Shown piece by piece: positions 37,033 to 48,429 of a stretch of 64,000 nt of DNA. Position numbers and translations under genes: made by a program. The notes under the pieces are model-generated. The model saw nothing but the letters and a program-made list of their open reading frames with translations. It was not told where the DNA came from and ran no database searches. Source of the DNA: Xanthomonas theicola (lineage in GTDB: Bacteria; Pseudomonadota; Gammaproteobacteria; Xanthomonadales; Xanthomonadaceae); the NCBI RefSeq assembly GCF_014236795.1, contig NZ_CP049017.1:1404001-1468000 (forward strand), written 5' to 3'. Each line of letters opens with the position of its first letter. Positions within the stretch are counted from its first letter, which is position 1.

Positions 37033-38287
37033 GCCACGCCCGCGGCGGCCAGCGCCTGGTCCAGGCGCGCGACCAGGAACCCGGCCAGCGGCGCATCCAG
37101 CACGCGCAGCGGTTCGCGGCAGAACGCGGCGGTCAGCAACTGCTGCGCACGCTCGCGCGGCAACCCGCGCGAACGCAGGTAGAACAGCGCATTGGCGTCG
37201 AGCTGGCCGACCGTGGCGCCGTGCGCGGCCTTGACCTCGTCGGCGTCGATCACCAGCACCGGCTGGGTGTCGATCTCGGCGTCGGCCGACAGCAGCAGGT
37301 TCTTGTTCGACAGGTTGGCATCGCTGCCGTCGGCGTCCTGGCGGATGTGGATGCCGCCATGGAACACCACCCGGCTGCGCGCCGCCGCCACGCCACGCCA
37401 CAGCAGTTCGCAAGCGGTGTCGCGGGCGATGTGTTCGATGCCCAGGCGGGTGTCGATCTGGCGGCGGCCGTTGCCGAGCAGCACGCCGTTGGCGACGAGC
37501 CGTGCGTTGTCGCCTTCCAGGCGCACGTTGAGTTCGTGCCGCGACAGCGCGCCGCCCAACTCCAGGTCGATGCGCCGGTACTGCGCATCACGCGCCAGCA
37601 CCGCATCGGTGCGCAGCAGCGCGGTGACGCCGGACGCGTCCGCTTGCACCCGCGCATGCGCCAGCTGCGCGCCGGCGGCCAGGTGCACGTGCGCCAGGGT
37701 GTTGCTCAGGTGCGCGGCCTCGCCCAGATGCAGGTGATGCTCGATCAGCGCCAGCGCGGCGTCCTGGCGCAGTTCGATCAGGTGGCGGTGGTGCCAGGCA
37801 TGGTCGCCGGCGCCGGCGGTGGACACGAACACCAGGTGCAGCGGCGCGGCGATCTGCACGCCGGCATCCACGCGCAGCACGCTGCCTTCGTCGGCCAGCG
37901 CGGCATTGAGCCGGGCGAAGACCTCGTCGCTGCGCTCGAAGCGGCGGCCGAGGAAACGCATCGCAGCGTCGCCGCTGCGCAGGATCGTGGACAGGCGCTG
38001 CAGTTCGACCCCGGCCGGCAGGCCGGCCAGGTCGGACAGCGCCTCGCTGGCGCGGCCGTTGACGAACGCCAGCCGCGGCGCGGGAATGCCGTCGACGATG
38101 GCCGCATCCACGGCCGGCGCCGCGGCCGGCGCCGGGCCGAAGCTGCGCCGCTCCAGCGCGCGCAGCGAGGTATACCTCCACGCCTCGCTGCGCGGGCCGG
38201 GCAGGCCGTCGCGCAGCGCCTGTTCCAACGGCGCGCGGCGCGCGCCGTCGCCATGGAAGGCGGCGGCCAGGGAGTCGAGCAGGGCGC

Positions 38288-38291
<4 letters not shown>
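37029..38291 (-). CDS. sufD: Fe-S assembly scaffold protein SufD
   Basis: 420 aa. C-terminal SufBD core: LSNKNLLLSADAEIDTQPVL, then IDADEVKAAHGATVGQLD with the conserved His, and LFYLRSRGLPRERAQQLL. Works with SufB and SufC as the SufBC2D scaffold. The N-terminal part is Ala-rich and divergent, as usual for SufD. Overlaps sufC by ATGA at 38288-38291. Confidence 0.92.
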
Positions 38292-39048
<757 letters not shown>

Positions 39049-39055
<7 letters not shown>

Positions 39056-39386
39056 GATTGTACTGACTTATCCGTAGTAATTTTATTTGCCGACTTCCGC
39101 GCATGGATTTCGCAAAGTGTTCGAATGGCACGTCTTTTCAAGTGGTTGCTGAGGAAAGCGCCGGCGCCGATCACAAATAGGCCGAGGAAACCGGCAAGCC
39201 AGAAAAATAGCTTTATCTTAGGATCGCTAATTGCTTGAATTCCGAGAGATGCGATTAACGCATAAGATGGAATTCCTGCAATGAACGCACCGACAAGCCA
39301 TTGATTGCTTCGGGTGAGTTCTGATTTTGCAACTTCCGCTAAAACCTCGTCAGGAAGGTGGTTTCCATTCTTGGGATTAGCATTCA

Positions 39387-39387
<1 letters not shown>
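39049..39387 (-). CDS. Small two-helix membrane protein within the suf operon, unrecognised
   Basis: 112 aa with two hydrophobic segments (WLVGAFIAGIPSYALIASLG and KLFFWLAGFLGLFVIGAGAF) and a basic, soluble C-terminus ending HARKSANKITTDKSVQSC. Base composition is clearly more AT-rich than its neighbours. It is wedged between sufB (stop and start share a base: TGATG) and sufC (7-bp overlap). Standard suf operons have sufB directly followed by sufC, so this looks like an acquired gene. No family recognised. Confidence 0.65.
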
Positions 39388-40829
<1,442 letters not shown>

Positions 40830-40845
40830 GGGGGCTGCCTACAGG

Positions 40846-41304
40846 TCAGGTGGTCGCGAAACGCACGGCGATCGGACGCCGCTTGGTTTCGCCGGAAGAG
40901 GGAAGCGGATGCAGCATCTGCGCCAGGGTCACGCCGCGCAGCGCATCGGCGACCACGTCGTTGATCAGCCGCCAGTTGGAGCGCACGCCGCATTTCTGCG
41001 CGATGCTGCACTGGCTTTCGTGGTGGCTGCATTCGGTGATCGCCAGCGGGCCTTCCATCGCCTCGACGATCTGGATCAGGGTGATGGCGTCGGCCGGCCG
41101 CGCCAACCGGTAGCCGCCGTGCACGCCGCGCAGGCCGGCGACCAGCCCGGCCTGGGCCAGCGGCTTGAGCAGCTTGCTGACCGTGGGCGGCTCCAGCCCG
41201 GACTGCTCGGCCAGTTCGGTCGCGCTTAGCACCTCGCCGGCCCGCGCGGCAAGCACGGTCAGCACGACGGTGGCGTAATCGGTCAACTTGGTGACGCGGA
41301 GCAT
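40846..41304 (-). CDS. SUF system Fe-S regulator, Rrf2 family
   Basis: 152 aa. Winged helix MLRVTKLTDYATVVLTVLAA, ELAEQSGLEPPTVSKLLKPL, GLRGVHGGYRLARPADAIT, then the Fe-S-binding cysteine set in ECSHHESQCSIAQKCGVRSN. It is the IscR-like regulator typically heading gammaproteobacterial suf operons, sensing cluster status and tuning the operon. Starts at ATG 41304. Confidence 0.9.
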   Translation of the reverse strand: MLRVTKLTDYATVVLTVLAARAGEVLSATELAEQSGLEPPTVSKLLKPLAQAGLVAGLRGVHGGYRLARPADAITLIQIVEAMEGPLAITECSHHESQCSIAQKCGVRSNWRLINDVVADALRGVTLAQMLHPLPSSGETKRRPIAVRFATT

Positions 41305-41504
41305 GGCGGATGGTCGGATTTCAATGCGGACCGAAATTGTACGCTTTTGCGGCGCCGGCGTCCAAGCCGCGCGTTCATGATTTTTCTCCATCGTCGCGAT
41401 CGGCGCTGCCGGCAGCGGCGCATTGCCCGTGGCGTCGGCCGGCAGGGCTTGGGATCGCCGCCGATGTGCGCCAGAATCGACGCTTTCCCGTTCCGGACTG
41501 CCGC

Positions 41505-41972
41505 ATGCCCCGCAAGATCGCCGCCCGCAAGTCCCGCATCCATGGCAATGGCGTGTTCGCCGTGCTGCCGCTCAAGAAAGGCGAGCGGGTCATCGAGTAC
41601 AAGGGCCGCCGCCGTACCCATGCCGAAGTGGATCGCGACGAGACCGGCGATGTCGAGACCGGGCACACCTTCCTGTTCACCCTCAGCGAGGACTGCGTCA
41701 TCGACGCCAACTACGAGGGCAACGACGCGCGCTGGATCAACCACAGCTGCGCGCCGAACTGCGAGGCGGTGATCGTCGAGGCCGAGGGCGAGGACCGGCG
41801 CCTGGACAAGGTGGTGATCGAGGCGCTGCGCAACATCAAGCCGGGCGAGGAGTTGACCTACAACTACGGCATCACCCTGGGCGAACGGCACACGCCGCGG
41901 TTGAAGAAGATCTGGGAATGCCGCTGCGGCTCGAAGAACTGCACCGGCACCATGCTGCAGCCCAAGCGCTGA
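41505..41972 (+). CDS. SET-domain protein (putative lysine methyltransferase)
   Basis: 155 aa made almost entirely of a SET domain: SRIHGNGVFAVLPLKKGERV, the RWINHSCAPNCEAVI motif that contributes to SAM binding, and GEELTYNYGI, followed by a post-SET-like Cys cluster CRCGSKNCTG. Bacterial members may methylate protein lysines; the target is unknown. The start at 41505 gives MPRKIAARKSRIHGNG, the usual onset. Divergent from the suf regulator. Confidence 0.85.
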   Translation: MPRKIAARKSRIHGNGVFAVLPLKKGERVIEYKGRRRTHAEVDRDETGDVETGHTFLFTLSEDCVIDANYEGNDARWINHSCAPNCEAVIVEAEGEDRRLDKVVIEALRNIKPGEELTYNYGITLGERHTPRLKKIWECRCGSKNCTGTMLQPKR

Positions 41973-42061
41973 GCGCGCCTGCACGTCGCACAGACGCCCG
42001 GTTCACGGCGCTGCAACCGGCACGCCCCTACGGTGGCCCTCCCTTTGCAGAGGAGTCTCCC

Positions 42062-42607
42062 ATGAGCGCAGCACCTTCCCTTGCCGGCAAGCACGTCGCC
42101 GTGCTGGCCACCGACGGCTTCGAGCAGTCCGAGTTGCAGGAGCCCAAGCGCCTGCTGGAATCGTGGGGCGCGCAGGTCGCCGTGATCGCGCCCGGCGACG
42201 CGTCCAGCATCCGGGGCTGGGACAAGAAGGACTGGGGCGACAGCGTGCCGGTCGACCAGCGCCTGGACCAGGCCGATGCCGGCGCGTACGACGCGCTGGT
42301 GTTGCCCGGCGGGGTGATCAATCCGGACAGCCTGCGCACCGAGGCGTCGGCGATCCGCTTCATCCAGTCGTTCGCAACAGCCGGCAAGCCGATCGCGGCG
42401 ATCTGCCACGGCCCCTGGCTGCTGGCCGAAAGCGGCCTGGTCCGCAACAGGCAGGTGACCTCGTGGGCATCGGTGAAGACCGACCTGAGCAATGCCGGCG
42501 CACGTTGGCAGGACGCGGAAGTGGTGGTGGACGGCAATCTGATCACCAGCCGCAAACCGGACGATATTCCTGCGTTCGCCGCCGCGGTGGCGAAGGCGCT
42601 GGCCTGA
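42062..42607 (+). CDS. DJ-1/PfpI-family protein (putative protease/glyoxalase-type)
   Basis: 181 aa class I glutamine amidotransferase-like fold with the nucleophile elbow AAICHGPWLL (Cys followed by His-Gly) and KHVAVLATDGFEQSEL with the conserved Glu. Close to PfpI/YhbO proteins that respond to carbonyl and oxidative stress. AGGAG lies upstream of the ATG. Confidence 0.85.
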   Translation: MSAAPSLAGKHVAVLATDGFEQSELQEPKRLLESWGAQVAVIAPGDASSIRGWDKKDWGDSVPVDQRLDQADAGAYDALVLPGGVINPDSLRTEASAIRFIQSFATAGKPIAAICHGPWLLAESGLVRNRQVTSWASVKTDLSNAGARWQDAEVVVDGNLITSRKPDDIPAFAAAVAKALA

Positions 42608-42661
42608 ATCCGGCGGCAGTTCCGGCAACGGAACGCGGCGGCCTGCGGGCTGCCGTTTTTC

Positions 42662-42745
42662 GCAGGAGGGGCTTCAGCCCCGACCCTATCCGAGGCGGGA
42701 AGCCGTTCCGCTAAGGACGTTGCGGCTGAAGCCGATCTGCAAAAG
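42662..42745. repeat. Paired REP-like palindromes
   Basis: GGAGGGGCTTCAGCCCCGAC near 42665 and an inverted relative (GCGGCTGAAGCCG) near 42723 form the typical paired arrangement of Xanthomonas extragenic palindromes between two convergent genes. The 42608-42830 gap holds no gene. Confidence 0.55.
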
Positions 42746-42830
42746 GCGGCATCAAAGCGAAGACGCAGATTCTTTCTGCGCGTTGATCCCAGGCGCGCGG
42801 TATCGTCCCCTCAACGACGGTAGCGCAGGG

Positions 42831-43427
42831 TCACTGCGCCGACAGCGCGCCGGCCGGCAGCAGATGGCCGATGTCCTGGTTGAAGCGCACCACCAGCTTG
42901 CCGTTCTCCACCGCCGCCGATTCGATCTGCACATTGCCCATCGCCGCGGCCAGCGCCGGATCCAGTTTGTAGATCGGTTCCCTGCGCGCGTAGTCGCCCA
43001 GCCAGGCGTTGAGCAGTTCGCGGGTGCTGGCGTCGAGCTTGCCGCCGCTGGCGGCCGGGCGGAAGTCGTCGATGGTCGGCGACTGCAGGTGGAAACCCCG
43101 CGACTGCGGCTCGTAGCGCAGCCCGCTGGTCAGCAGCACCGTGCCCACCGGCGTCGGCGCGCCGCCACCGGTGGCCACGCTCAGATCGAACTGCATCTTC
43201 AGCCGGTCGCCCGGCGGCAGCGACAGTCTGGGATTGCGCACGGTCATCTCGACCAGGCCGCCGAGCGTCTCGTGCGTCTGCGGGAAGCTGCCGTCCAGGT
43301 AATGCTGCACGTCGGCGGCGCCGACGCTGACCTGCTTGCCCTGGATGGTCGGCGTGGCGTGCAGCTGGATCGCGGCGCTCAGGGTCAGCAGCGCCGCGGC
43401 GCGCAGGGTCAGCAGGCGAAGCTTCAT
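42831..43427 (-). CDS. DUF1439 envelope protein (YceB-like)
   Basis: 198 aa with a signal peptide (TLRAAALLTLSAAIQLHA) and a DUF1439 body: VQHYLDGSFPQTHETLGGLV, LDASTRELLNAWLGDYARRE. No lipobox Cys, so probably periplasmic rather than lipidated. Function unknown. Monocistronic on the minus strand. Confidence 0.7.
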   Translation of the reverse strand: MKLRLLTLRAAALLTLSAAIQLHATPTIQGKQVSVGAADVQHYLDGSFPQTHETLGGLVEMTVRNPRLSLPPGDRLKMQFDLSVATGGGAPTPVGTVLLTSGLRYEPQSRGFHLQSPTIDDFRPAASGGKLDASTRELLNAWLGDYARREPIYKLDPALAAAMGNVQIESAAVENGKLVVRFNQDIGHLLPAGALSAQ

Positions 43428-43535
43428 CGTGGTGGCGCCTTGCGGTATCGGGGCTTCAACATAACCGCAGGGGGTGAATGCGCGGTTAGCGGACGACCGA
43501 GCCGTTGGCGGCCGATCGCGCGGCGGCGTGCGCGC

Positions 43536-43835
43536 TCACCCTGCTGGCGCCGCCAGCCGTGCCAGGATTGCGTCCAGCGACGGGCGCAATGGCGCCAGCA
43601 GGGCCTGCGCCTGGCTGTCGCTGCGCTCGCTCAGTCCGCGCAGCAGTTGGGTGCCGATGGTCAGCGCGGCGCGTTCGTCGCCGCATAGGCCCGGATGGCG
43701 CTGTGCCGCTTCGAGCAGGCGCATCCAGTCCTGCCGACAACGCGCTTCGAATTCGATGGTGCAGCGGCCTTGGCATTGCAGTCCGTCGGCTTCGATCGGC
43801 GTGACGGTGAGGCGGTAGCGTTGGAAGGCGGTCAT
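43536..43835 (-). CDS. DUF3861-like small protein
   Basis: 99 aa: FQRYRLTVTPIEADGLQCQG, RCTIEFEARCRQDW, GDERAALTIGTQLLRGLS. The pattern fits the DUF3861 family of small cytoplasmic proteins with no assigned activity. Assigned by pattern only. Confidence 0.6.
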   Translation of the reverse strand: MTAFQRYRLTVTPIEADGLQCQGRCTIEFEARCRQDWMRLLEAAQRHPGLCGDERAALTIGTQLLRGLSERSDSQAQALLAPLRPSLDAILARLAAPAG

Positions 43836-43929
43836 GGGGACGCGGGGACGGGTCGGTAGCCCCAAGATAGGCGCCGTCCGCCGCCGCCACGAGAGGGACC
43901 GCCGCGACGCTCTGTTCCAATGCCTGCGT

Positions 43930-44484
43930 TCAGCGCGCCGCGCGCAGCAGCGGCAACGGGTCGTGGGCGCCGCCCTCGGCATAGACGCCGTAGTGCAGGT
44001 GCGGCGGCGTGCCGCGCGCATTGCCGCTGTCGCCGACGCTGCCGAGCCGGTCGCCGGCCTCGACCAGATCGCCGACCTGCAGGCCGGGCGCCCAGTCCTG
44101 CAGGTGCGCGTAGTAATGGCGTTGCCGGGCCGGGCCCACGACCCAGACCTGGCGCCCGCCGAGGCCGCGCTCGGCGACCGCGACGACGATGCCGCGGGTC
44201 GCCGACAGCACCGGCGTGCCGCGCCTGGCGAAGATGTCCACGCCGGCGTGTTGGCGGTCGCGACCGCGCGGCGCACCGAAGGTGGCGGCGACCCGGCGCG
44301 GATCCACGCCCTGCACCGGCATGCGCAGTACGGTCGGCGGCGGCTGCCGCGCCAGTTCCCAGCCGACCCGCGCGCGCAGCGCCCACGGCTGCTGCCAGGC
44401 CCAGGCGAGCGCCACGCCTGCGCAGGCCAGCGCGGCTGCGCGCAGCACCCAACGGCGCAGCCGCCGCGCCGGCGAGGGCGCCAT
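43930..44484 (-). CDS. M23-family metallopeptidase (LytM-like)
   Basis: 184 aa. One N-terminal membrane/signal helix (AAALACAGVALAWAW) then an M23 domain with both Zn motifs: RQHAGVDIFARRGTP (HxGxD) and PPHLHYGVY (HxH). Probably acts on peptidoglycan cross-links or as an activator. It directly abuts the DUF533 gene upstream (stop of one next to start of the other), so the two are likely co-transcribed. Confidence 0.85.
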   Translation of the reverse strand: MAPSPARRLRRWVLRAAALACAGVALAWAWQQPWALRARVGWELARQPPPTVLRMPVQGVDPRRVAATFGAPRGRDRQHAGVDIFARRGTPVLSATRGIVVAVAERGLGGRQVWVVGPARQRHYYAHLQDWAPGLQVGDLVEAGDRLGSVGDSGNARGTPPHLHYGVYAEGGAHDPLPLLRAAR

Positions 44485-45180
44485 CTAACCGTCCTGGGCC
44501 GCCGCCTGCTGCTGCAGATGCTGTTTCAAGCTGTCGTCGATGCCGAGTTGGCGCGCCAGTTCGTCCAGATAGCTGCGTTCCATGAAGCTCTGCTCGTCGG
44601 CCGCGAGCAGACTCGCCAGGTACATCTCCGAGGCGATTTCCGGGGTCGTCGCGGCCTGCGCCACTTCGGCCGGGTCCAGCGGCTTCTCCAGTTCCGCATG
44701 CAGCCAGCGCTGCACGTCCGCGTCGCCGTTGAGGCGGGTGAACTCGCCTTCGATCAGGTCGCGTTCGCGGGGATCGATATGGCCGTCGGCCTTGGCCGCG
44801 GCGACCAGCGCGCGCAGGATGGCCTGGCTGTGCTGTTCCACTTCCAGCGGCGGCACGCGGTCCAGAGTCTGTGGCTCCGGCGCTGCGGCACCGAGCTGCT
44901 GGCGCCTGTAGTCGCCGTAGGCGCGGTAGGCCATCACCCCGAGCGCGGCCAGCCCGCCATAGGTCGCCAGCTTGCGGGTGGTGCGGTTCTTGCCCAGTAG
45001 CAGGCCGAGCGCGCCACCGCCAAGCGCGCCCTTGCCGAAGTCGGCGTTGAGCATGCCGCCGAGGCCTCCGCTCTTGGCGGGGGAGCCCGCGGCGGCGGAC
45101 GTGCCGGTCTTGGCCATGGCCTGGCCGGCGGCGCCCTGTGCCGATTGCAGCAGTTGGTCGAGAAAGCCCTGTAGCTTCAT
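44485..45180 (-). CDS. DUF533/TerB-like protein
   Basis: 231 aa. Gly/Ala-rich N-terminus with one hydrophobic stretch (ALGGGALGLLLG, LATYGGLAALGVMAYRAYGD) and a C-terminal helical TerB-like domain (ILRALVAAAKADGHIDPRER, LIEGEFTRLNGDADVQRWL). Probably inner-membrane associated. Function not established. Followed without gap by the M23 gene. Confidence 0.82.
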   Translation of the reverse strand: MKLQGFLDQLLQSAQGAAGQAMAKTGTSAAAGSPAKSGGLGGMLNADFGKGALGGGALGLLLGKNRTTRKLATYGGLAALGVMAYRAYGDYRRQQLGAAAPEPQTLDRVPPLEVEQHSQAILRALVAAAKADGHIDPRERDLIEGEFTRLNGDADVQRWLHAELEKPLDPAEVAQAATTPEIASEMYLASLLAADEQSFMERSYLDELARQLGIDDSLKQHLQQQAAAQDG

Positions 45181-45267
45181 GCACGCATTCCTGTCGAGTG
45201 GAAGCACTGGTATAGCGGGCATCGCCTTAGCGGCCCGTCAATCCCGTTGCGGGCGGCGGCGAGCGCG

Positions 45268-45300
45268 AAAAAAAAACGAGACGGCGCGTGCCGTCCCGTC
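45268..45300 (-). terminator. Rho-independent terminator of the HU-like gene
   Basis: Minus strand: GGGACGGC-ACGC-GCCGTCTC stem followed by a run of nine Ts after GT, about 30 bp past the stop of the HU-like gene. Confidence 0.8.
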
Positions 45301-45331
45301 GGGTGTGCTTGCCTGGATCAGGTGCCGCCGC

Positions 45332-45730
45332 TCAGAGCGCGGCGTCCTTGAGCTTCTTCAGCGGGCGCACCTTCAGCTTGGTGGTGGCCGGCTTGGCGGC
45401 GAACCACTGCTCTTCCTTGGTGAACGGGTTGATGCCCTTGCGCTTCGGCTTGGCCGGCACGCTGATGGCGGTGATCTTCAGCAGGCCCGGCAGGGTGAAC
45501 GAACCGGCTCCCTTCTTGCTGACCGAGCCGGCCACGGCGTGCTCGAGCGAGGCCATCACCGCGCGCACGTCCTTGGCGAGGACGCCGCTGGCTTCGACGA
45601 TGTGGGCGACGAGCGCCGACTTGCTCAGTGCGTCCTTGATCGGCTTGGGAGCGGCCGGCTTGGCGGCGGTCTTGGCGGTTACTTTCTTTGCTGCCTTCTT
45701 CGGGGCAGCCTTTTTCGTGGTCTTTGCCAT
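45332..45730 (-). CDS. HU-family DNA-binding protein with Lys/Ala-rich N-terminal tail
   Basis: 132 aa. Residues 1-35 form a basic, Ala/Lys/Pro tail (TTKKAAPKKAAKKVTAKT) resembling histone H1 tails; the HU/IHF domain follows (LSKSALVAHIVEASGVLAKD; GSFTLPGLLKITAISVPAKP; GINPFTKEEQWFAAKP). Nucleoid-associated. Tailed HU variants are known in xanthomonads. Strong terminator downstream. Confidence 0.88.
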   Translation of the reverse strand: MAKTTKKAAPKKAAKKVTAKTAAKPAAPKPIKDALSKSALVAHIVEASGVLAKDVRAVMASLEHAVAGSVSKKGAGSFTLPGLLKITAISVPAKPKRKGINPFTKEEQWFAAKPATTKLKVRPLKKLKDAAL

Positions 45731-46015
45731 GATGTCCTGATTCCGTAAACGGTTGGTGGTTGGGTCGCGCCGACCCCGTCGGCATTGCGAAATGTAGGGC
45801 ATGTGCCACGCCGCGCCAATAGGGAAAAGGCGAAAAGCGCGCAAAAAAGCCCCAAATGGGCGCTTTTTCGCGTCGCCGCACGGTTCCGGCAGGGAAAGCG
45901 GCGCCGCGCCGCGGCTCGGTCCTGCTTGGTCCGTCCTTGCGCGCGCTGCGCCGCACAAGTCCGTAACGGGTTCTGGTCTATGGTGCCCGCCTCACCCACC
46001 GACAGGAGCACAGCC

Positions 46016-46447
46016 ATGGGCATTTCGCGTCACGCCACCGCGCATTGGGAAGGCGACCTCAAGACCGGCAAGGGCCGGCTGAGCACGCCGCAGAGCGGGC
46101 TGCTGGAGAACATCCGCTATGCGTTCAACAGCCGCTTCGGCGACGAGAAGGGCACCAATCCGGAAGAGCTGATCGCCGCCGCGCATGCCGGCTGCTTCAC
46201 CATGGCGCTGTCGGCCAAGCTCAGCGAAGCGGGCTTTCCGCCCACGTCGCTGGACACGCGCGCCCAGGTTGACCTGTCGATGGAAGGCGGTCCGCAGCTG
46301 TCGCAGATCCGGCTCAAGGTCAAGGCGGTGGTGCCGAACATCGAGGCCGTGCAGTTCCGTGCGCTGGCCGACGACGCCAAGCAGAACTGTCCGGTGTCCA
46401 AGGCGCTGAGCGCAGTGCCGATCAGCCTGGAAGCGGAACTGGGCTGA
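46016..46447 (+). CDS. OsmC/Ohr-family peroxidase
   Basis: 143 aa of the OsmC type. The redox cysteines are Cys60 (AAHAGCFTMAL) and Cys125 (QNCPVSKAL). Reduces organic hydroperoxides with lipoyl or thiol donors. Start ATG 46016 with AGGAG upstream gives MGISRHATAHWEGDLKTGKG, the OsmC-like onset. Confidence 0.9.
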   Translation: MGISRHATAHWEGDLKTGKGRLSTPQSGLLENIRYAFNSRFGDEKGTNPEELIAAAHAGCFTMALSAKLSEAGFPPTSLDTRAQVDLSMEGGPQLSQIRLKVKAVVPNIEAVQFRALADDAKQNCPVSKALSAVPISLEAELG

Positions 46448-46705
46448 ATCCCGCGGCTTGGCGTTGGCCGCCAGGCCGGTATTCCGGGATCGCGCCGTGC
46501 CGCGCCGGCGGTGCGGTCCGGCCTTCGCGCAGCGCACGCCGGACGTGGCTGCAGTGGCGATGCGTGCCGGGAGGCACATGCTGCATGGGCCGCAGCGGCT
46601 GTCGCGGCGCTAAACGATCGCCGCGTTCCGGGCCCGATTCAGACTCGTTTCACCGCAGCGGACCGAGCATGCGGTTGCGCGATCCACGCGCCTGGACCCT
46701 TCGAC

Positions 46706-47323
46706 ATGAACAAGTTCTCGACCCGTCTTCTGACCGCCGCGCTCGCCGTGGGCGTGGTCGGCCCCGCCGCTGCGCAGGACTACGGCCGCTACGACGACTA
46801 TCGCGACCGCGGCTATCCGGCCGGCGGCAGCTACGAGTACGCCCGCGTCGTCCGCGCCGATCCGATTCTGGCGCACGTGCGCGGCCCGCGCGAGACCACC
46901 GAGCGCTGCTACGAACGTCCGGCCTCCGATGGCTATGTGGAGAACGGCTATGGTGGCAGCTACTACAATGATGGCTATCGCGGCACCGACGGCGGGCGCA
47001 GCGCGGCCACCGTGGTCGGCGGTATCGCCGGTGCGTTGCTGGGCAGCCGTGTCGGCGGCGGCAGCGGGCGCTTCGTCGGCACTGCGGTCGGCACCATGGT
47101 CGGTGGCCTGGCCGGGCGCTCGATCTACGACAGCAATGCGCGCACCACGGTGCGCACCGGCTCGGTCAGCGTCTGCCAACCGGTTTCCTACCGCACCGAA
47201 AGCTACGACCGGGTGGACGGCTACGACGTGACCTACGAGTACGGCGGCCGCTACTACCACACCCGCAGCGAACAGCGGCCGGGTGATCGCATCCGCGTGC
47301 GCGTGGACGTGCTGCCCGACTGA
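46706..47323 (+). CDS. Glycine-zipper 2TM domain envelope protein
   Basis: 205 aa with a signal peptide (TAALAVGVVGPAAAQDYG), a Tyr/Gly-rich region, and a glycine-zipper double helix: AATVVGGIAGALLGSRVGGG followed by FVGTAVGTMVGGLAGRS. Related to the 17-kDa surface-antigen/Rick_17kDa group. A Cys pair (RCYERP, VCQPVSY) could form a disulfide. Role in envelope stability inferred. Confidence 0.82.
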   Translation: MNKFSTRLLTAALAVGVVGPAAAQDYGRYDDYRDRGYPAGGSYEYARVVRADPILAHVRGPRETTERCYERPASDGYVENGYGGSYYNDGYRGTDGGRSAATVVGGIAGALLGSRVGGGSGRFVGTAVGTMVGGLAGRSIYDSNARTTVRTGSVSVCQPVSYRTESYDRVDGYDVTYEYGGRYYHTRSEQRPGDRIRVRVDVLPD

Positions 47324-47399
47324 TCGGCACGCCTTGCCCGCGGCGTCGCGCGCCGGCGCGGGCCGGCCATGGACGAGGCTTGGCGCCGCCTGCACCGGC

Positions 47400-48278
47400 T
47401 CAGCACCAGGCGATGCGTCCGTCGATCACCGTCTGCACCTGGCCGCCGGACCAGACGTCGCCGGCGCTGTCCACGCTCAGGGTCAGCAAGGCGTCGTGGC
47501 CGACCTCGCGGCCCTGGCTGACCACGTAACGGCGCGCGTGGCCTGGCAGGGCGGCGCGATGCTCGAGCCATGCCGCGAGCACGGCGTTGGCGGCGCCCGA
47601 TGCGGCGTCCTCGAAACGGCGCCCATTGCCGACGAACGCGCGCACCGCCAGCGCATAGGCCTGGCCGCGCGCGCGCGCATAGGCGAACACGCCCATGCTG
47701 GCGGTGCTTTCGGCCAGGGCCGCCACCGCGTCCCAGTCCGGCGCCAGGCCGCGCAGGGCGGCCTCGTCGGCGACATCGACCAGCCACCAGCGCCTGCCGC
47801 CGTCCATCAGCGCCGGCGGCTGCGCGCCGAGCGTCCAGCCGCGCAGCGCGGCGGTCAGGCGCGTATCTGCGGCGTCGGCGATGTCCGCGACCTGCGCGCG
47901 CGGGGTGCGGACCGCGATGCTGCGCACGCCGCCGTCCATGTCCACGCGCAGCGGCAGCAGCCCGGCGATGCCTTCCTGCAGCAACAGGCCGTCCTGCGGC
48001 GCGGCGATGCCGGCCTCCAGCACTGCGTGCGCGGTGCCGACGCTGGGGTGGCCGGCGAACGGCACCTCCTTGTGCGGACTGAACATGCGGATGGCGTAGC
48101 TGGCGCCGGGCCGGGTCGGCGCGAACACGAAGGTGGTCTCCGGCAACCGTGTCCAGCGCGCGATGGCCTGCATGGCGGGCGCGTCCAGGCCCTGTGCATC
48201 GAGCACCACGGCCAGTGGGTTGCCGGTGCCGGGGCGCGGGGCGAACACATCCAACTGCATGAAACGGCGCGAGGTCAT
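47400..48278 (-). CDS. PhzF-family isomerase/epimerase-like protein
   Basis: 292 aa. PhzF fold landmarks: LDVFAPRPGTGNPLAVVLD, catalytic-position Glu47 in RLPETTFVF, and MFSPHKEVPFAGHPSVGTAH. No phenazine genes nearby, so this is the common housekeeping PhzF-like protein of unknown substrate. Confidence 0.85.
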   Translation of the reverse strand: MTSRRFMQLDVFAPRPGTGNPLAVVLDAQGLDAPAMQAIARWTRLPETTFVFAPTRPGASYAIRMFSPHKEVPFAGHPSVGTAHAVLEAGIAAPQDGLLLQEGIAGLLPLRVDMDGGVRSIAVRTPRAQVADIADAADTRLTAALRGWTLGAQPPALMDGGRRWWLVDVADEAALRGLAPDWDAVAALAESTASMGVFAYARARGQAYALAVRAFVGNGRRFEDAASGAANAVLAAWLEHRAALPGHARRYVVSQGREVGHDALLTLSVDSAGDVWSGGQVQTVIDGRIAWC

Positions 48279-48429
48279 GGCGGGTACTCGGTGCGGGGGC
48301 GCGCAGCTTAGCAACCGGCGGCGCGCCGGGCTTTGCGCGGGCAGCGCCAGGAGCGCGGCGCTTGGCATAGAATCGCAGGTTGCGCCCAGCGTTCCGGGCC
48401 TCTCTCCCTCCACCAGACTCCACCACGAA

